Positions 1 to 8,509 are shown, numbered from the stretch's first letter. The stretch is DNA of 64,000 bases from Chitinophagales bacterium (GCA_015654695.1 JAATGJ010000095.1:1-64000); one strand, 5' to 3'. Made by a program: numbers and translations. The notes: generated from the letters alone by a model not told the origin.

Positions 1-1
1 C

Positions 2-1537
2 GTTACCTCCAGCGGCAAGACGCTGGTGTATATAAAACTGATAGAAGAAGCCATCCGGCAGGGTAAACAGGTATTGTACCTGTTGCCGGAGATCGCACTG
101 ACTTCGCAGATCATCCGGCGTTTGCAAAAACATTTTGGCGGGTATATCGGTATCTATCATTCCAGGTTCACGCCCAATGAAAGAGTGGAGATATGGAATA
201 AAGTAAAGAACGGTGAACTGAAGATCATACTTGGTGCACGTTCATCGGTCTTTCTTCCTTTCCAGGATCTTGGTTTGGTGGTTTGTGATGAAGAGCATGA
301 TTCTTCATTCAAACAGTATGATCCGGCTCCAAGATATAATGGAAGGGATGCTGCTATTTATTTTGCTTCTTTATTTGGCGCTAAGGTTTTATTGGGCAGC
401 GCTACACCATCATTGGAAAGTTATCAAAATGCAGTAAGTGGAAAATACGGACTCGCTGAACTAACGCGACGATACGGTGATATTCATCCGCCTGTTATTG
501 AATTTATTGATCTGAAAACGATAGAAAGAAAAGATAAGGCGAAAACAATGTTCTCACCACCGCTGATAGAAGCCATTAAGCAGGTGCTGGAGAAACGCAG
601 ACAAGTGATCTTATTTCAAAACCGCCGTGGCTACACGCCTTACCAGGTATGTAATGTGTGCGGATGGATACCACAATGCAAATATTGCGATGTGTCGTTA
701 ACCTATCATAAGTTCACTAATAAACTTATTTGTCATTATTGCGGCACCACTTATCCGCCGGTGATCACCTGTCTTGCCTGCGGCAATCATGATTTTGTGC
801 AACGGAATTTCGGAACTGAAAAAATAGAAGAGCAGCTGCAGGAAGTTTTTCCTGATGCCAAGATTGCGAGGATGGATGTGGATAGTGTGCGGGGTAAGAA
901 TGCACATGATGCATTGATCCAGCAGTTTGAGCAGCGCCGTATAGAAATATTAGTAGGAACACAGATGGTAGTAAAGGGTCTTGACTTTGATACCGTTGAC
1001 CTTGTAGGCATATTAGATGCCGATGGTTTATTGCATTTCGCTGATTTCCGTGTAAATGAGAGGGCTTTTCAGCTGATGGAGCAGGTAAGCGGCCGGGCCG
1101 GAAGAAAAGAAGCTACCGGGAAAGTATTGATACAAACTTCCAATCCTACCCATCCTGTATTGCAGTTTGTGAAGCAGCATGATTATAAGGGAATGTTTGA
1201 AGAAGAATTGAAAAAGAGAAAACAATTCGCTTACCCGCCCTATACCCGTATGATCCTGCTGACCTTTAAACATAAAATAAAAGAGGTAGTGGAACATGCT
1301 GCGTACCATTTTGCCGAATCGTTGAAAAATAAATATGGTAACTATATTGTAGGTCCCGCCGAACCAGTGGTTAGCCGCATCCGTAATCAGTATTTGATGG
1401 AGATGTTATTAAAACTGCCACGAGATAGTAAATTAATCGCCCAATGTAAAAAAGACCTGCTGGAGCACGTAGCCATTTTGCATAATGAGAAAAGATTTAG
1501 GAGTGTGGTGATAGTGCCGGATGTGGATGTGGTATGA
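2..1537 (+). CDS. priA: Primosomal protein N' (PriA helicase), 5' truncated by window edge
   Basis: PriA is the 3'-5' DNA helicase that restarts stalled replication forks by loading the primosome. The reading frame is open from base 2 and begins inside the Walker A motif (VTSSGKT), so the N-terminal DNA-binding domain lies outside the window. Visible are a DEEH Walker B box (VVCDEEHDSSFKQ), a zinc-binding domain with CNVC, CKYC, CHYC and CLAC cysteine pairs, helicase motif V (GTQMVVKGLDFDTV) and motif VI (QVSGRAGR). The first 24 bases belong to the gene, because the GTG at 26 falls inside the P-loop region and is not a start. Family and frame are secure. Confidence 0.97.
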   Translation, partial: VTSSGKTLVYIKLIEEAIRQGKQVLYLLPEIALTSQIIRRLQKHFGGYIGIYHSRFTPNERVEIWNKVKNGELKIILGARSSVFLPFQDLGLVVCDEEHDSSFKQYDPAPRYNGRDAAIYFASLFGAKVLLGSATPSLESYQNAVSGKYGLAELTRRYGDIHPPVIEFIDLKTIERKDKAKTMFSPPLIEAIKQVLEKRRQVILFQNRRGYTPYQVCNVCGWIPQCKYCDVSLTYHKFTNKLICHYCGTTYPPVITCLACGNHDFVQRNFGTEKIEEQLQEVFPDAKIARMDVDSVRGKNAHDALIQQFEQRRIEILVGTQMVVKGLDFDTVDLVGILDADGLLHFADFRVNERAFQLMEQVSGRAGRKEATGKVLIQTSNPTHPVLQFVKQHDYKGMFEEELKKRKQFAYPPYTRMILLTFKHKIKEVVEHAAYHFAESLKNKYGNYIVGPAEPVVSRIRNQYLMEMLLKLPRDSKLIAQCKKDLLEHVAILHNEKRFRSVVIVPDVDVV

Positions 1538-1543
1538 GGGAGG

Positions 1544-1562
1544 TGAATAGTGAATAGTGAAT
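1544..1562. repeat. Short word repeat GAATAGTGAATAGTGAAT
   Basis: Three near-tandem copies of a GTGAATA-type word begin just after the priA stop. A similar word tract follows the ABC-F gene at 35463-35485. This belongs to the intergenic word-repeat class described in the findings. No function can be assigned from sequence. Confidence 0.6.
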
Positions 1563-1703
1563 GGGCGTGTTCTGATTACTATAGTTCTGAATTAAGGAGA
1601 AGAATTGTTTACCCGGCTATAGTACTACTATCATCGTCAGTTGCGGCGCTCCGTTCGGGGTTCTGTCCGCTTCTATTCAGCATTTGCCAGATTTGCTTTT
1701 GAT

Positions 1704-2606
1704 CCGGTATCTCTTTTATTCGTGCCGTTTGGGAGAAGAAGCTAACAACAGAAGGAATATCAAATTTTCAAATGGATACGTAAGTTATACCAATATTCTT
1801 TTTGTCTTGCGATGTCGTTAAAATCATCCGCTTCAGATTTAATCCGGTTAGAGTGAAATTTTAAGTAATTTTTATAAAAACCTTCCTCTTCTGTTCCAAA
1901 TGGAGCTTCTTCTTTTATTTTTTGATTTGATTCTGTAAAGAATTTTTCACACGGAAATATTTTTATTTTTCTCAAACTATCTTTATAATATTTGTCATTT
2001 TTTTTGTCACTTGTTTCAATAAGAGTTAGTTTGCTTAATGCTTCTTTCTTACTAAACAAGCATATCTCTAATTCCATTGCACCACTTTCTTCTGAAGTCA
2101 GAAAGCCAGTTGTATTGTAATTTGTATAAAGTGCGGTGATAAATTTAGATACTCTTTCTGGATTTTGCTTTATGTCTAAATCATGATATTTTATATGGGA
2201 TTCTTCCGGAAAAATCGCATCGTATAACGCAGGAATTGATGAAATTGCCTTTGCACGCCAATTAACATATTCTATAAGAAAAGGGACTTGGATTTCAGAT
2301 TTGCTTTTCCAAATTTGAATATCGTCGCCGTAAAAAAGTGCTGTTCGATATTTCGTTCCAAAGAAAATATAGTCTTCGATTTTTTCTTTATTCTCATTTA
2401 CTCCATGAAAGAAAAGAGTGTTTTTAGGAATGATGCAATATCCAAAAATGTTGAGTAGATTACTCATGGTCTTTCATTGATATGGATGTAAAATTTACTT
2501 TGTAGCAACTGTCGCCGATTATTATGAGTTCTCCTCCCAAATTTAATTCATTACCAATTCCAATCAAAAATTAGTCCCGGTGTCTCTGGTATTCGTGCTG
2601 TTGGTG
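1704..2606. repeat. Imperfect direct repeats flanking an orphan ORF
   Basis: A 26-base stretch near 1704-1729 (starting CCGGTATCTC) recurs near 2578-2603 (CCGGTGTCTC) with 22 of 26 bases the same, in the same orientation, on either side of the 235-codon ORF. The arrangement could mark an insertion or a duplicated flank, or the two could be members of a dispersed repeat. Coordinates span both copies and the ORF between them. Confidence 0.4.
1760..2467 (-). CDS. Hypothetical protein, 235 aa
   Basis: I do not recognise this protein. It is a soluble, lysine- and glutamate-rich 235-residue protein without signal peptide or membrane segment. The N-terminal part reads LFFHGVNENKEKIEDYIFFG and is followed by KYRTALFYGDD, which loosely recalls the HG...F.T...A..YG layout of small ADP-ribosyltransferase-fold proteins. 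That resemblance is weak and is speculation. The gene is AT-richer than priA and sits alone between imperfect direct repeats, which hints at acquisition. The ATG at 2467 gives the longest frame and no better internal start stands out. Confidence 0.6.
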   Translation of the reverse strand: MSNLLNIFGYCIIPKNTLFFHGVNENKEKIEDYIFFGTKYRTALFYGDDIQIWKSKSEIQVPFLIEYVNWRAKAISSIPALYDAIFPEESHIKYHDLDIKQNPERVSKFITALYTNYNTTGFLTSEESGAMELEICLFSKKEALSKLTLIETSDKKNDKYYKDSLRKIKIFPCEKFFTESNQKIKEEAPFGTEEEGFYKNYLKFHSNRIKSEADDFNDIARQKEYWYNLRIHLKI

Positions 2607-2662
2607 AGATACTTCGCTTCTTTCAGGACAGCAGCAGTAGTGCAGATGGTTCGTATTGCCGG

Positions 2663-2914
2663 TTATAAAAACCTGCTGCAAAGTGTTGCTAAATCTGGGG
2701 GTTCGCAGAGAAAGCTTAATTGCTTTTTGAATTGACGGTGGGCAACGACAACCAATGTTAGTTGGAGCGTTTTTTCCCGGGATGGCCGATTTTTCAGCAT
2801 TTCATTTGTCTTGGCAAGTTTTTCAGCAAAAAGTATTTTGTCTTTGTGTTGTTCTAAAGACTTATCAATACGTACTATGGGTACTTTACTTTTAATAAGT
2901 TCATGTATTTTCAT
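2663..2914 (-). CDS. Small hypothetical protein, 83 aa, probably with a broken C-terminus
   Basis: The frame opens with a TTG at 2923, but the ATG at 2914 lies one base after the stop of the 58-aa ORF upstream and is the better start. The N-terminal half (MKIHELIKSKVPIVRIDKSL) looks like a real charged, helical protein. The C-terminal half, from about residue 50 (LVVVAHRQFKKQLSFLCEPP), has a different character and reads as if the gene ran into unrelated DNA. It is the last of a tightly overlapping chain of small ORFs, an arrangement common in toxin-antitoxin modules. I do not recognise the family. Confidence 0.4.
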   Translation of the reverse strand: MKIHELIKSKVPIVRIDKSLEQHKDKILFAEKLAKTNEMLKNRPSREKTLQLTLVVVAHRQFKKQLSFLCEPPDLATLCSRFL

Positions 2915-2915
2915 A

Positions 2916-3092
2916 TTATGCAATCCTCTTTGCCCTTCTTGAAGTACGTTTTTTTAATCGCCGCTTTTCTAATAATGCCCTTTTTGCTTTGTTGGCTTTT
3001 ATAAACTTGCTGATAGCAAGTGCCTCACTTTTGGTTAATGGCCCTTGCCCACCAATAAAATCAACATCAAGTTCTGTTTTACTTTGTCTCAT
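2916..3092 (-). CDS. Small basic protein, 58 aa
   Basis: This is a 58-codon frame starting ATG at 3092. It begins MRQSKTELDVDFIGGQGPLT, continues with an acidic-to-neutral helix (KSEALAISKFIKANK) and ends in a strongly basic tail (RRLKKRTSRRAKR). The size, the charged helix and the ATG overlapping the stop of the ORF before it (shared ATGA) resemble antitoxin-like or DNA-binding small proteins of Bacteroidota. Its stop is one base before the ATG of the 83-aa ORF, so translation of the two is probably coupled. Function is not established. Confidence 0.5.
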   Translation of the reverse strand: MRQSKTELDVDFIGGQGPLTKSEALAISKFIKANKAKRALLEKRRLKKRTSRRAKRIA

Positions 3093-3220
3093 GTCGTTTG
3101 ATTTTTAAAATGCCTGTTAATAAGATTTAATGCTGCTTTTGTTTCAATGATCATAACTCTTCCACCAAAATGAAATGCGCCTAAAGTCATTTCAATCGCA
3201 GAAAAACCTGCTGTTAGCAT
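3089..3220 (-). CDS. Small ORF, 43 aa, coupled to its neighbours
   Basis: This 43-codon frame has its ATG immediately after the TAA of the SDR gene (TAA|ATG), and its TGA overlaps the ATG of the 58-aa ORF (ATGA). The product contains GAFHFGGRVMIIETKAALNL. The two perfect junctions argue that it is, or was, translated as part of the same message. It may be only a translational bridge or a fragment of a former gene. Confidence 0.3.
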   Translation of the reverse strand: MLTAGFSAIEMTLGAFHFGGRVMIIETKAALNLINRHFKNQTT

Positions 3221-3880
3221 TTAATTATTCAGCTTTCTTATTTCTCTATACTCATACCCAAAAACCCCTTCCTTATTCCCTTTTGCTGCAGCCATCATGG
3301 CCTTTGCCACAACTTTTGCATGTACAGGTTTGTATTTTGAAGGAATAAGAAACGATAATGCAGACATTACTCCGTTTCCTATCTTTTCTCCCAACCGGAA
3401 TTCTTTTCTATCTCCCTGCAACACAGATGGCCGCATGATATGAAGAGAATGCAATCCAACTGATTCTACCACATCTTCTACTTCTCCTTTCAGGTGCAGG
3501 TAAAAGTTTTTGCTCTTGCTGTTGGCGCCAACTGCAGAAACCAGCACAAAAGTTTCGCAACCAGTCATTTTACTAAAACGGGCCGCTTTCACTGGTATAT
3601 CATAATCCACTTTGCGGTAAGCTTCTTTATCTCCTTTTACTTTTTTCTGTGTAGTGCCTACCGTACAAAAAACAACATCACTGTTACTTAACGCTACCAG
3701 CAATGAATCACTATCAGCAAAGTCCACCAGCTTTTTCTCTAATTTGGGATGAGAATATTCCAACGGACGCCGGATAAGAATCTTTACCGTATCATAAACC
3801 GGGTCGTTTAGTAATTCATCGAGTAAGTAAGTTCCGATAAGCCCGGTAGCGCCAATAAGGGTTGCTGTTTTTACACTCAT
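3221..3880 (-). CDS. Atypical SDR family NAD(P)-binding oxidoreductase (HTATIP2/TIP30-like)
   Basis: This is a 219-residue Rossmann-fold protein with an N-terminal GATGLIG dinucleotide-binding loop (residues 9-15) and a central YLHLKGEVE segment that supplies the tyrosine-lysine pair of SDR enzymes. The pattern (KxxLIRRPL after the first strand, DVVFCTVGTT, FVLVSAVGA, IMRPSVLQG) matches the HTATIP2/TIP30-like group of atypical SDRs, whose substrates are mostly unknown. Length is normal. It heads a chain of small ORFs that begins directly at its stop codon. Confidence 0.85.
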   Translation of the reverse strand: MSVKTATLIGATGLIGTYLLDELLNDPVYDTVKILIRRPLEYSHPKLEKKLVDFADSDSLLVALSNSDVVFCTVGTTQKKVKGDKEAYRKVDYDIPVKAARFSKMTGCETFVLVSAVGANSKSKNFYLHLKGEVEDVVESVGLHSLHIMRPSVLQGDRKEFRLGEKIGNGVMSALSFLIPSKYKPVHAKVVAKAMMAAAKGNKEGVFGYEYREIRKLNN

Positions 3881-4040
3881 GATTTAATGTTAATTTGCCG
3901 GGTATGGGCTGACCAAAAGACTTTAAGAAATAAATGCCGGTAAGGCGGAAAGACGGCAAGTATTGGCTTCCAACTTTTTTTCTTACCGGCTCCAAGTCTT
4001 CCCGGCAACCAGTTATTTTTTATTTAATCCCTGTCCGGTT

Positions 4041-5072
4041 ATGCAAATTCAGGAAAATATTTCACTTAAGCCCTTTAATACTTTCGGCATTGGTGCAAAA
4101 GCCCGGTATTTTTCCGCCTTTTCCAATGTCGGTGATTTAGCAGAACTCCTGGCGCATGGTCCCCGGCTCACGACTCCCGACTCACGACTCCCGACTCTTG
4201 TTCTCGGCGGCGGCAGCAATATGCTTTTTACAAAAGATTTTAATGGGGTGATTTTAAAAAATGAGATGAAAGGGATAGAAAAAATAAGCGAAGATGAGAA
4301 TTCAGTATATATAAAAGTAGGAGCGGGGGAAAACTGGCACCAGTTTGTTTTGTATTGCATAGAGAATAATTATGCGGGCATAGAGAATTTATCCCTGATA
4401 CCCGGGTGCGTTGGCGCTACCCCGATGCAAAATATCGGCGCTTACGGAGTAGAGATCAAAGAAGTGTTTCATGAGCTAACGGCTTTTCACCTGGAAGAAA
4501 AAAGTAATTATACTTTCCGGTTAAAGGATTGCCAGTTTGGTTATCGTGATAGTGTTTTCAAACACAAGTATAAGAACCAGTTTGTGATCATCAATGTTAC
4601 TTACCGGTTAAATAAGCAACCGGTATTTCATACCAGTTATGGCGCTATTGAGCAGGAACTGGAAAGAATGGGAATAAAGGAATTAAGTATCCGGGCCATT
4701 TCCAATGCCGTAATAAATATCCGTTCTTCCAAATTACCTGACCCGAAAGAAGTGGGTAATGCAGGAAGTTTTTTTAAAAACCCCTCTGTTGAAAAAGATA
4801 AATATGAACAACTAAAATCTGAGTTTCCCGCTATCGCTGGTTATGAAAATGCGGATGGTACACTGAAGCTGGCTGCGGGCTGGCTGATAGAACAATGCGG
4901 ATGGAAAGGTTATCGCCAGGGAGATGCAGGCGTGCATCCAAAGCAGGCCCTTGTCCTGGTCAATTATAATAATGCTTCAGGTTATGAAGTATATGAATTG
5001 AGTGAGAGGATACTTCAAACTGTTAATGAAAAATTCGGCGTCCTGCTGGAAAGAGAAGTTAATATCATTTAG
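4041..5072 (+). CDS. murB: UDP-N-acetylenolpyruvoylglucosamine reductase (MurB)
   Basis: MurB is the FAD enzyme that reduces UDP-GlcNAc-enolpyruvate to UDP-MurNAc in peptidoglycan synthesis. Seen are the FAD-binding LVLGGGSNML segment, GAGENWHQF, IPGCVGATPMQNIGAYGVEI, YRDSVFK and the C-terminal NAGSFFKNP region with its catalytic serine. The ATG at 4041 (MQIQENISLKPFNTFGIGA) is chosen because upstream in-frame sequence is low-complexity and not MurB-like. Residues about 38-50 (GPRLTTPDSRLPT), just before the FAD loop, are encoded by a tandem CACGACTCCCGACT tract resembling the intergenic word repeats of this genome. Confidence 0.96.
   Translation: MQIQENISLKPFNTFGIGAKARYFSAFSNVGDLAELLAHGPRLTTPDSRLPTLVLGGGSNMLFTKDFNGVILKNEMKGIEKISEDENSVYIKVGAGENWHQFVLYCIENNYAGIENLSLIPGCVGATPMQNIGAYGVEIKEVFHELTAFHLEEKSNYTFRLKDCQFGYRDSVFKHKYKNQFVIINVTYRLNKQPVFHTSYGAIEQELERMGIKELSIRAISNAVINIRSSKLPDPKEVGNAGSFFKNPSVEKDKYEQLKSEFPAIAGYENADGTLKLAAGWLIEQCGWKGYRQGDAGVHPKQALVLVNYNNASGYEVYELSERILQTVNEKFGVLLEREVNII
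4164..4197 (+). repeat. Tandem CACGACTCCCGACT repeat inside murB
   Basis: Two almost perfect copies of a 14-base unit (CTCACGACTCCCGA) lie head to tail in the murB frame and encode RLTTPDSRLPT. The composition and word structure differ from the surrounding coding sequence and resemble intergenic tracts such as the one at 45484-45540. The frame is kept. Confidence 0.75.
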
Positions 5073-5085
5073 GCGACCTTCGTTA

Positions 5086-6618
5086 TTATGCTTCTTCATC
5101 AAACTCTTCTTCATAATCTTTATTGCCGAAATTCATCATGCTGCCCATCAGGTCTTTGAACTCAATCTTATTCTCAAATATTTTTTTACTGATCAGTGAA
5201 TACGAAGCAAGACCATGTAATACAAATTCCATCAGCAAAGCGGCCTGTTCTTCATTAGCCTGTGCAAAATATTTTTTAACCAATGAATGAAGACCGTCCA
5301 CGTGATACAGCAATATGGTTTTATCCTTATCAGAAGTATTGAAAGAAATATTAAGGTTATTGCCTTTGTCAAACCAGCTGATGATGGATTTATAAGGATT
5401 CTCATCCGGTTTTTCCTGTTGCGATGGTTTGCCTGTGTTCTTTCTTTTTTTCAGCGAATCAGGATTGGGAAAATACTGAACGAACTGTGTGCGGATAGCT
5501 TTTTCCACTAAGTTCATAGCTACCTGGTAAGGGCCTTCCTGTTCGCCTTCATATACCAGCTCCACTTTTCCGGTAATAGAAGGAATGATACCCACCAAAT
5601 CAGCGATCCAGATCTGTGTATTTTTTTCGTCATTGATGATGGCCCTTCTTTCTGCGGAACTCACGGCATTTTCAAAAGCGGAAATAGTAAGCCTTGCACT
5701 CACACCACTTTTCTTGTCCACCAGTTCACTACCCCTTGCTTCAAAAGCTACCTGTTCTATTAACCTCTTTACGAGGTCAGCTACTTTGACTTTGGCCTTT
5801 TGTTCATCACTGATCACAGCTTCCTGTTCCGTTATTTCCAGCGCTTGTTCCAGCGACTTGGGATAATGCGTCAGTATCTGGCTCTCTATCCTGTCTTTTA
5901 ATGGGGTCACAATCGAACCGCGGTTGGTATAGTCTTCCGGGTTAGCGGTAAATACAAAGAGAATATCCAATGGCAAACGCAATTTAAAACCACGTATCTG
6001 CACATCACCTTCTTCTAAGATATTAAATAAGGCCACCTGTATCCTTGCCTGCAGATCCGGCAATTCATTGATAACAAAAATACCCCGGTTGCTGCGGGGA
6101 ATGATGCCATAGTGCAATACCCTTTCATCGGCGAAACTCAATTTCAGGTTAGCGGCTTTTATAGGATCAATATCACCAATAAGATCGGCGACGCTGACAT
6201 CAGGAGTAGCTAATTTTTCTCCATAGCGTTCGCTGCGGTGCATCCAGTGTATGGGAGTTCCATCGCCATATACTGCTATCTGATCCAGTGAATATTTTGA
6301 AACAGGTTTTAGCGGGTCATCATTAATATCACTTCCTGATATGATGGGGATATATTCATCCAGCAATTCTACCATCTGGCGGGCCATTCTTGTTTTGGCC
6401 TGGCCACGCAAACCGAGGAAAAGGATATTGTGTTTGCTCAGCAAAGCCCTTTCTACATCAGGGATTACACTGTCTTCATAGCCCACAATTCCCGCGAAAG
6501 TATTTTCCTTGTTCTGTAGTTTGACGATAAGGTTCTGCCGTATCTCTTCTTTAATACTTTTGGGTTTATAGCCAGCAGCTTTTAATTCGCCGAGTGTTTT
6601 TATTTTTTTAATATCCAT
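5086..6618 (-). CDS. MoxR/magnesium-chelatase-like AAA+ ATPase
   Basis: This is a 510-residue AAA+ ATPase of the MoxR / Mg-chelatase ChlI group, which usually act as chaperones that remodel a partner together with a VWA protein. The P-loop reads GLRGQAKT (residues 69-76). The Walker B region is GIFVINELPDLQ, with Asn where Asp is usual, and sensor 1 is VFTANPEDYTNRG. The C-terminal third (about 370-510) is divergent. Its ATG lies immediately after the TAA of the ExbD-like lipoprotein gene, which itself overlaps the VWA gene, so all three are probably translated as a unit. The substrate is unknown. Confidence 0.88.
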   Translation of the reverse strand: MDIKKIKTLGELKAAGYKPKSIKEEIRQNLIVKLQNKENTFAGIVGYEDSVIPDVERALLSKHNILFLGLRGQAKTRMARQMVELLDEYIPIISGSDINDDPLKPVSKYSLDQIAVYGDGTPIHWMHRSERYGEKLATPDVSVADLIGDIDPIKAANLKLSFADERVLHYGIIPRSNRGIFVINELPDLQARIQVALFNILEEGDVQIRGFKLRLPLDILFVFTANPEDYTNRGSIVTPLKDRIESQILTHYPKSLEQALEITEQEAVISDEQKAKVKVADLVKRLIEQVAFEARGSELVDKKSGVSARLTISAFENAVSSAERRAIINDEKNTQIWIADLVGIIPSITGKVELVYEGEQEGPYQVAMNLVEKAIRTQFVQYFPNPDSLKKRKNTGKPSQQEKPDENPYKSIISWFDKGNNLNISFNTSDKDKTILLYHVDGLHSLVKKYFAQANEEQAALLMEFVLHGLASYSLISKKIFENKIEFKDLMGSMMNFGNKDYEEEFDEEA

Positions 6619-7404
6619 TTATTTATCGCCCGTTATTAGTTTGTAATTAGTTATTTCATTTTTTTTAAGGGAATTAACCACTAATTCAAAATCTTCAAAT
6701 TTTGTATTCGGTTCACCAATTATATATATACGAATAACTTTATTTTGCTTTCTGCATTTTTCTTTAAATTCAGAGATTGCATTTTCGAGTAGTTGTTCAT
6801 TTGGCGCTAACAGCTTAACGTATTTATCCTTATTGTAAGTTACATCTGTTTTATATAGTATCGTCCTGTCATTTTTGATTTGTACATAAAAGGCGAGTTC
6901 GTTTTCCGGTATTTCGTCATGTGAAACTGTTTCGGCAGGGTTGATTTCTAGTGGTTCAGGTGTCTGGAGAAAATTCGGAGAATAGAAAAAGTTTTCTTCA
7001 TTTTTATTTAAAGCAACTAATTGAAAACTTTTTATTTTACAGATTTCCATTAGATCTAATGCGTCTACTGTTGTTTTGTAGGAAGTGTACTTTGTTGGCT
7101 TAAGAAAAACAATAAAATTGTTTCCTTTTGTTTTCTTGTTTTCCGCCAGAAGATTCCTGAAATTATTATGATTATATATTTTCCCTTTACCTATCATGGT
7201 ATCAGTGTAACAAAACCAGCTAATGTCACTAAATAGAACAACAGAAATTGTGTTACTGTCCGGGTGGGGTTTTTTGATATATTCTTCTTTTGGTAAATCA
7301 AGCTCCAGATGTTGCCAATTTTCATTACTCCAACTCCCACAACTACTTAAAAAAAGTAAAATGGATATGATGATATTCTTCGGATCAAACTCAATCAATT
7401 GCAT
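6619..7404 (-). CDS. Lipoprotein with two ExbD-like periplasmic repeats (tentative)
   Basis: This is a 261-residue protein with an N-terminal hydrophobic segment ending in a lipobox (LFLSSC, Cys at about residue 22), so it is probably a lipoprotein. Two halves share the layout seen in the periplasmic domain of ExbD/TolR proteins. The first is YNHNNFRNLLAENK then FIVFLKPTKY then TTVDALDLMEICKIKSFQLV. The second is NKDKYVKLLAPNEQ then IRIYIIGEPN then FELVVNSLKKNEITNYKLIT. The ExbD link is my inference from this pattern. It starts at a TGATG overlap with the VWA gene and ends directly at the MoxR start, an unusual place for a lipoprotein. The gene is AT-richer than its neighbours. Confidence 0.6.
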   Translation of the reverse strand: MQLIEFDPKNIIISILLFLSSCGSWSNENWQHLELDLPKEEYIKKPHPDSNTISVVLFSDISWFCYTDTMIGKGKIYNHNNFRNLLAENKKTKGNNFIVFLKPTKYTSYKTTVDALDLMEICKIKSFQLVALNKNEENFFYSPNFLQTPEPLEINPAETVSHDEIPENELAFYVQIKNDRTILYKTDVTYNKDKYVKLLAPNEQLLENAISEFKEKCRKQNKVIRIYIIGEPNTKFEDFELVVNSLKKNEITNYKLITGDK

Positions 7405-8501
7405 CAGTAAACAGTTTTTCTTTTCCCGTTCTCAAAATCCTTAAAGATAAACGCCCCAAGCTTATCTAACGACGCAAAAAAGGCTTTACCATTATTTGTT
7501 TCCGTAAATTCCTGTACAAATCTTTGCAAGTAAGGGTCTGTAGCGATCATAAATGTTGTGATCGGTATTTTCAGTTTCTTACATTGTGCAGCCAGGTTCA
7601 TACAGCGGCTCACCACTTTTCTATCCAGCCCAAAACTATTCTTGTAATAACGTTTGCCGATCTTCAGGCAGGTAGGTTTGCCATCCGTGATCATGAATAT
7701 TTGCTTGTTGGGATTTTTTCTTCTTCGTAAAATATCCATCGCCAACTCTAACCCCGCTACCGTGTTAGTATGATAAGGGCCTACCTGTAAATAAGGGAGG
7801 TCTTTTATTTCAATAGGCCACGCATCATTGCCGAATACGACAATATCCAGTGTGTCCTTAGGATATTTTGTTTGTATCAGTTCGCTTAGCGCCATCGCTA
7901 CTTTCTTGGCAGGGGTAATGCGGTCCTCGCCGTATAATATCATGGAGTGGGAAATATCAATCATCAGTACAGTGGATGTCTGAGCTTTGAAATCTGTTTC
8001 CCGGATACTCAGGTCATCTTCCTGCATCATAAAACTCTCCACGCCATGATTGATCTGCGCATTGCGGATACTTTCGGTAAAATCAATTTGCTCCAGCATA
8101 TCGCCAAACTGGAATTGCCTGGTCTCAGGATTCAGTTCATCGCCCTGGCCCGGTTTGAAACTATGATGATCACCCTGCTTTGTTTTCTTCAGCTTGCCGA
8201 AAATCTCTTCCAGGCTTTTTTTGCGGATGGTTTGTTCTGTTTTGGGTGTGATCTTTATCTGCCCCTGCTGGTTATCTTCGGTGATATATCCTTTTTCTTT
8301 CAGATCATCCAGGAAATCGCCCATCCCATATTCATCATCGGTGAGCTCATATTTTTTGTCCAGTTCATTCAGCCATTGAAGCGCCTCGCTTACATCACCG
8401 CTGGTGTACGTAAGCAGTTGCGTGAACAGGTCAAGCAATTGCTCAAACCGGCCTTTGCCTTCGCTGCCGGGATCAAATTTTGTAAAATGGAAACCTTTCA
8501 T
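7404..8501 (-). CDS. VWA domain-containing protein, partner of the MoxR-type ATPase
   Basis: The C-terminal half carries a von Willebrand A domain with the metal-ion MIDAS motif DISHS (DxSxS) followed by VVFGNDAW and MITDGKP. The N-terminal half is helical and charged, with FLDDLKEKGYI. Such cytoplasmic VWA proteins pair with MoxR-type AAA ATPases in a metal-insertion-like or chaperone role; the substrate here is unknown. The frame extends to 8555, but the first 18 codons fall in a word-repeat tract, so I place the start at ATG 8501 (MKGFHFTKFDPGSEGKGRFE). It is the first gene of a three-gene coupled operon. Confidence 0.87.
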   Translation of the reverse strand: MKGFHFTKFDPGSEGKGRFEQLLDLFTQLLTYTSGDVSEALQWLNELDKKYELTDDEYGMGDFLDDLKEKGYITEDNQQGQIKITPKTEQTIRKKSLEEIFGKLKKTKQGDHHSFKPGQGDELNPETRQFQFGDMLEQIDFTESIRNAQINHGVESFMMQEDDLSIRETDFKAQTSTVLMIDISHSMILYGEDRITPAKKVAMALSELIQTKYPKDTLDIVVFGNDAWPIEIKDLPYLQVGPYHTNTVAGLELAMDILRRRKNPNKQIFMITDGKPTCLKIGKRYYKNSFGLDRKVVSRCMNLAAQCKKLKIPITTFMIATDPYLQRFVQEFTETNNGKAFFASLDKLGAFIFKDFENGKRKTVY

Positions 8502-8509
8502 AATTGTGC

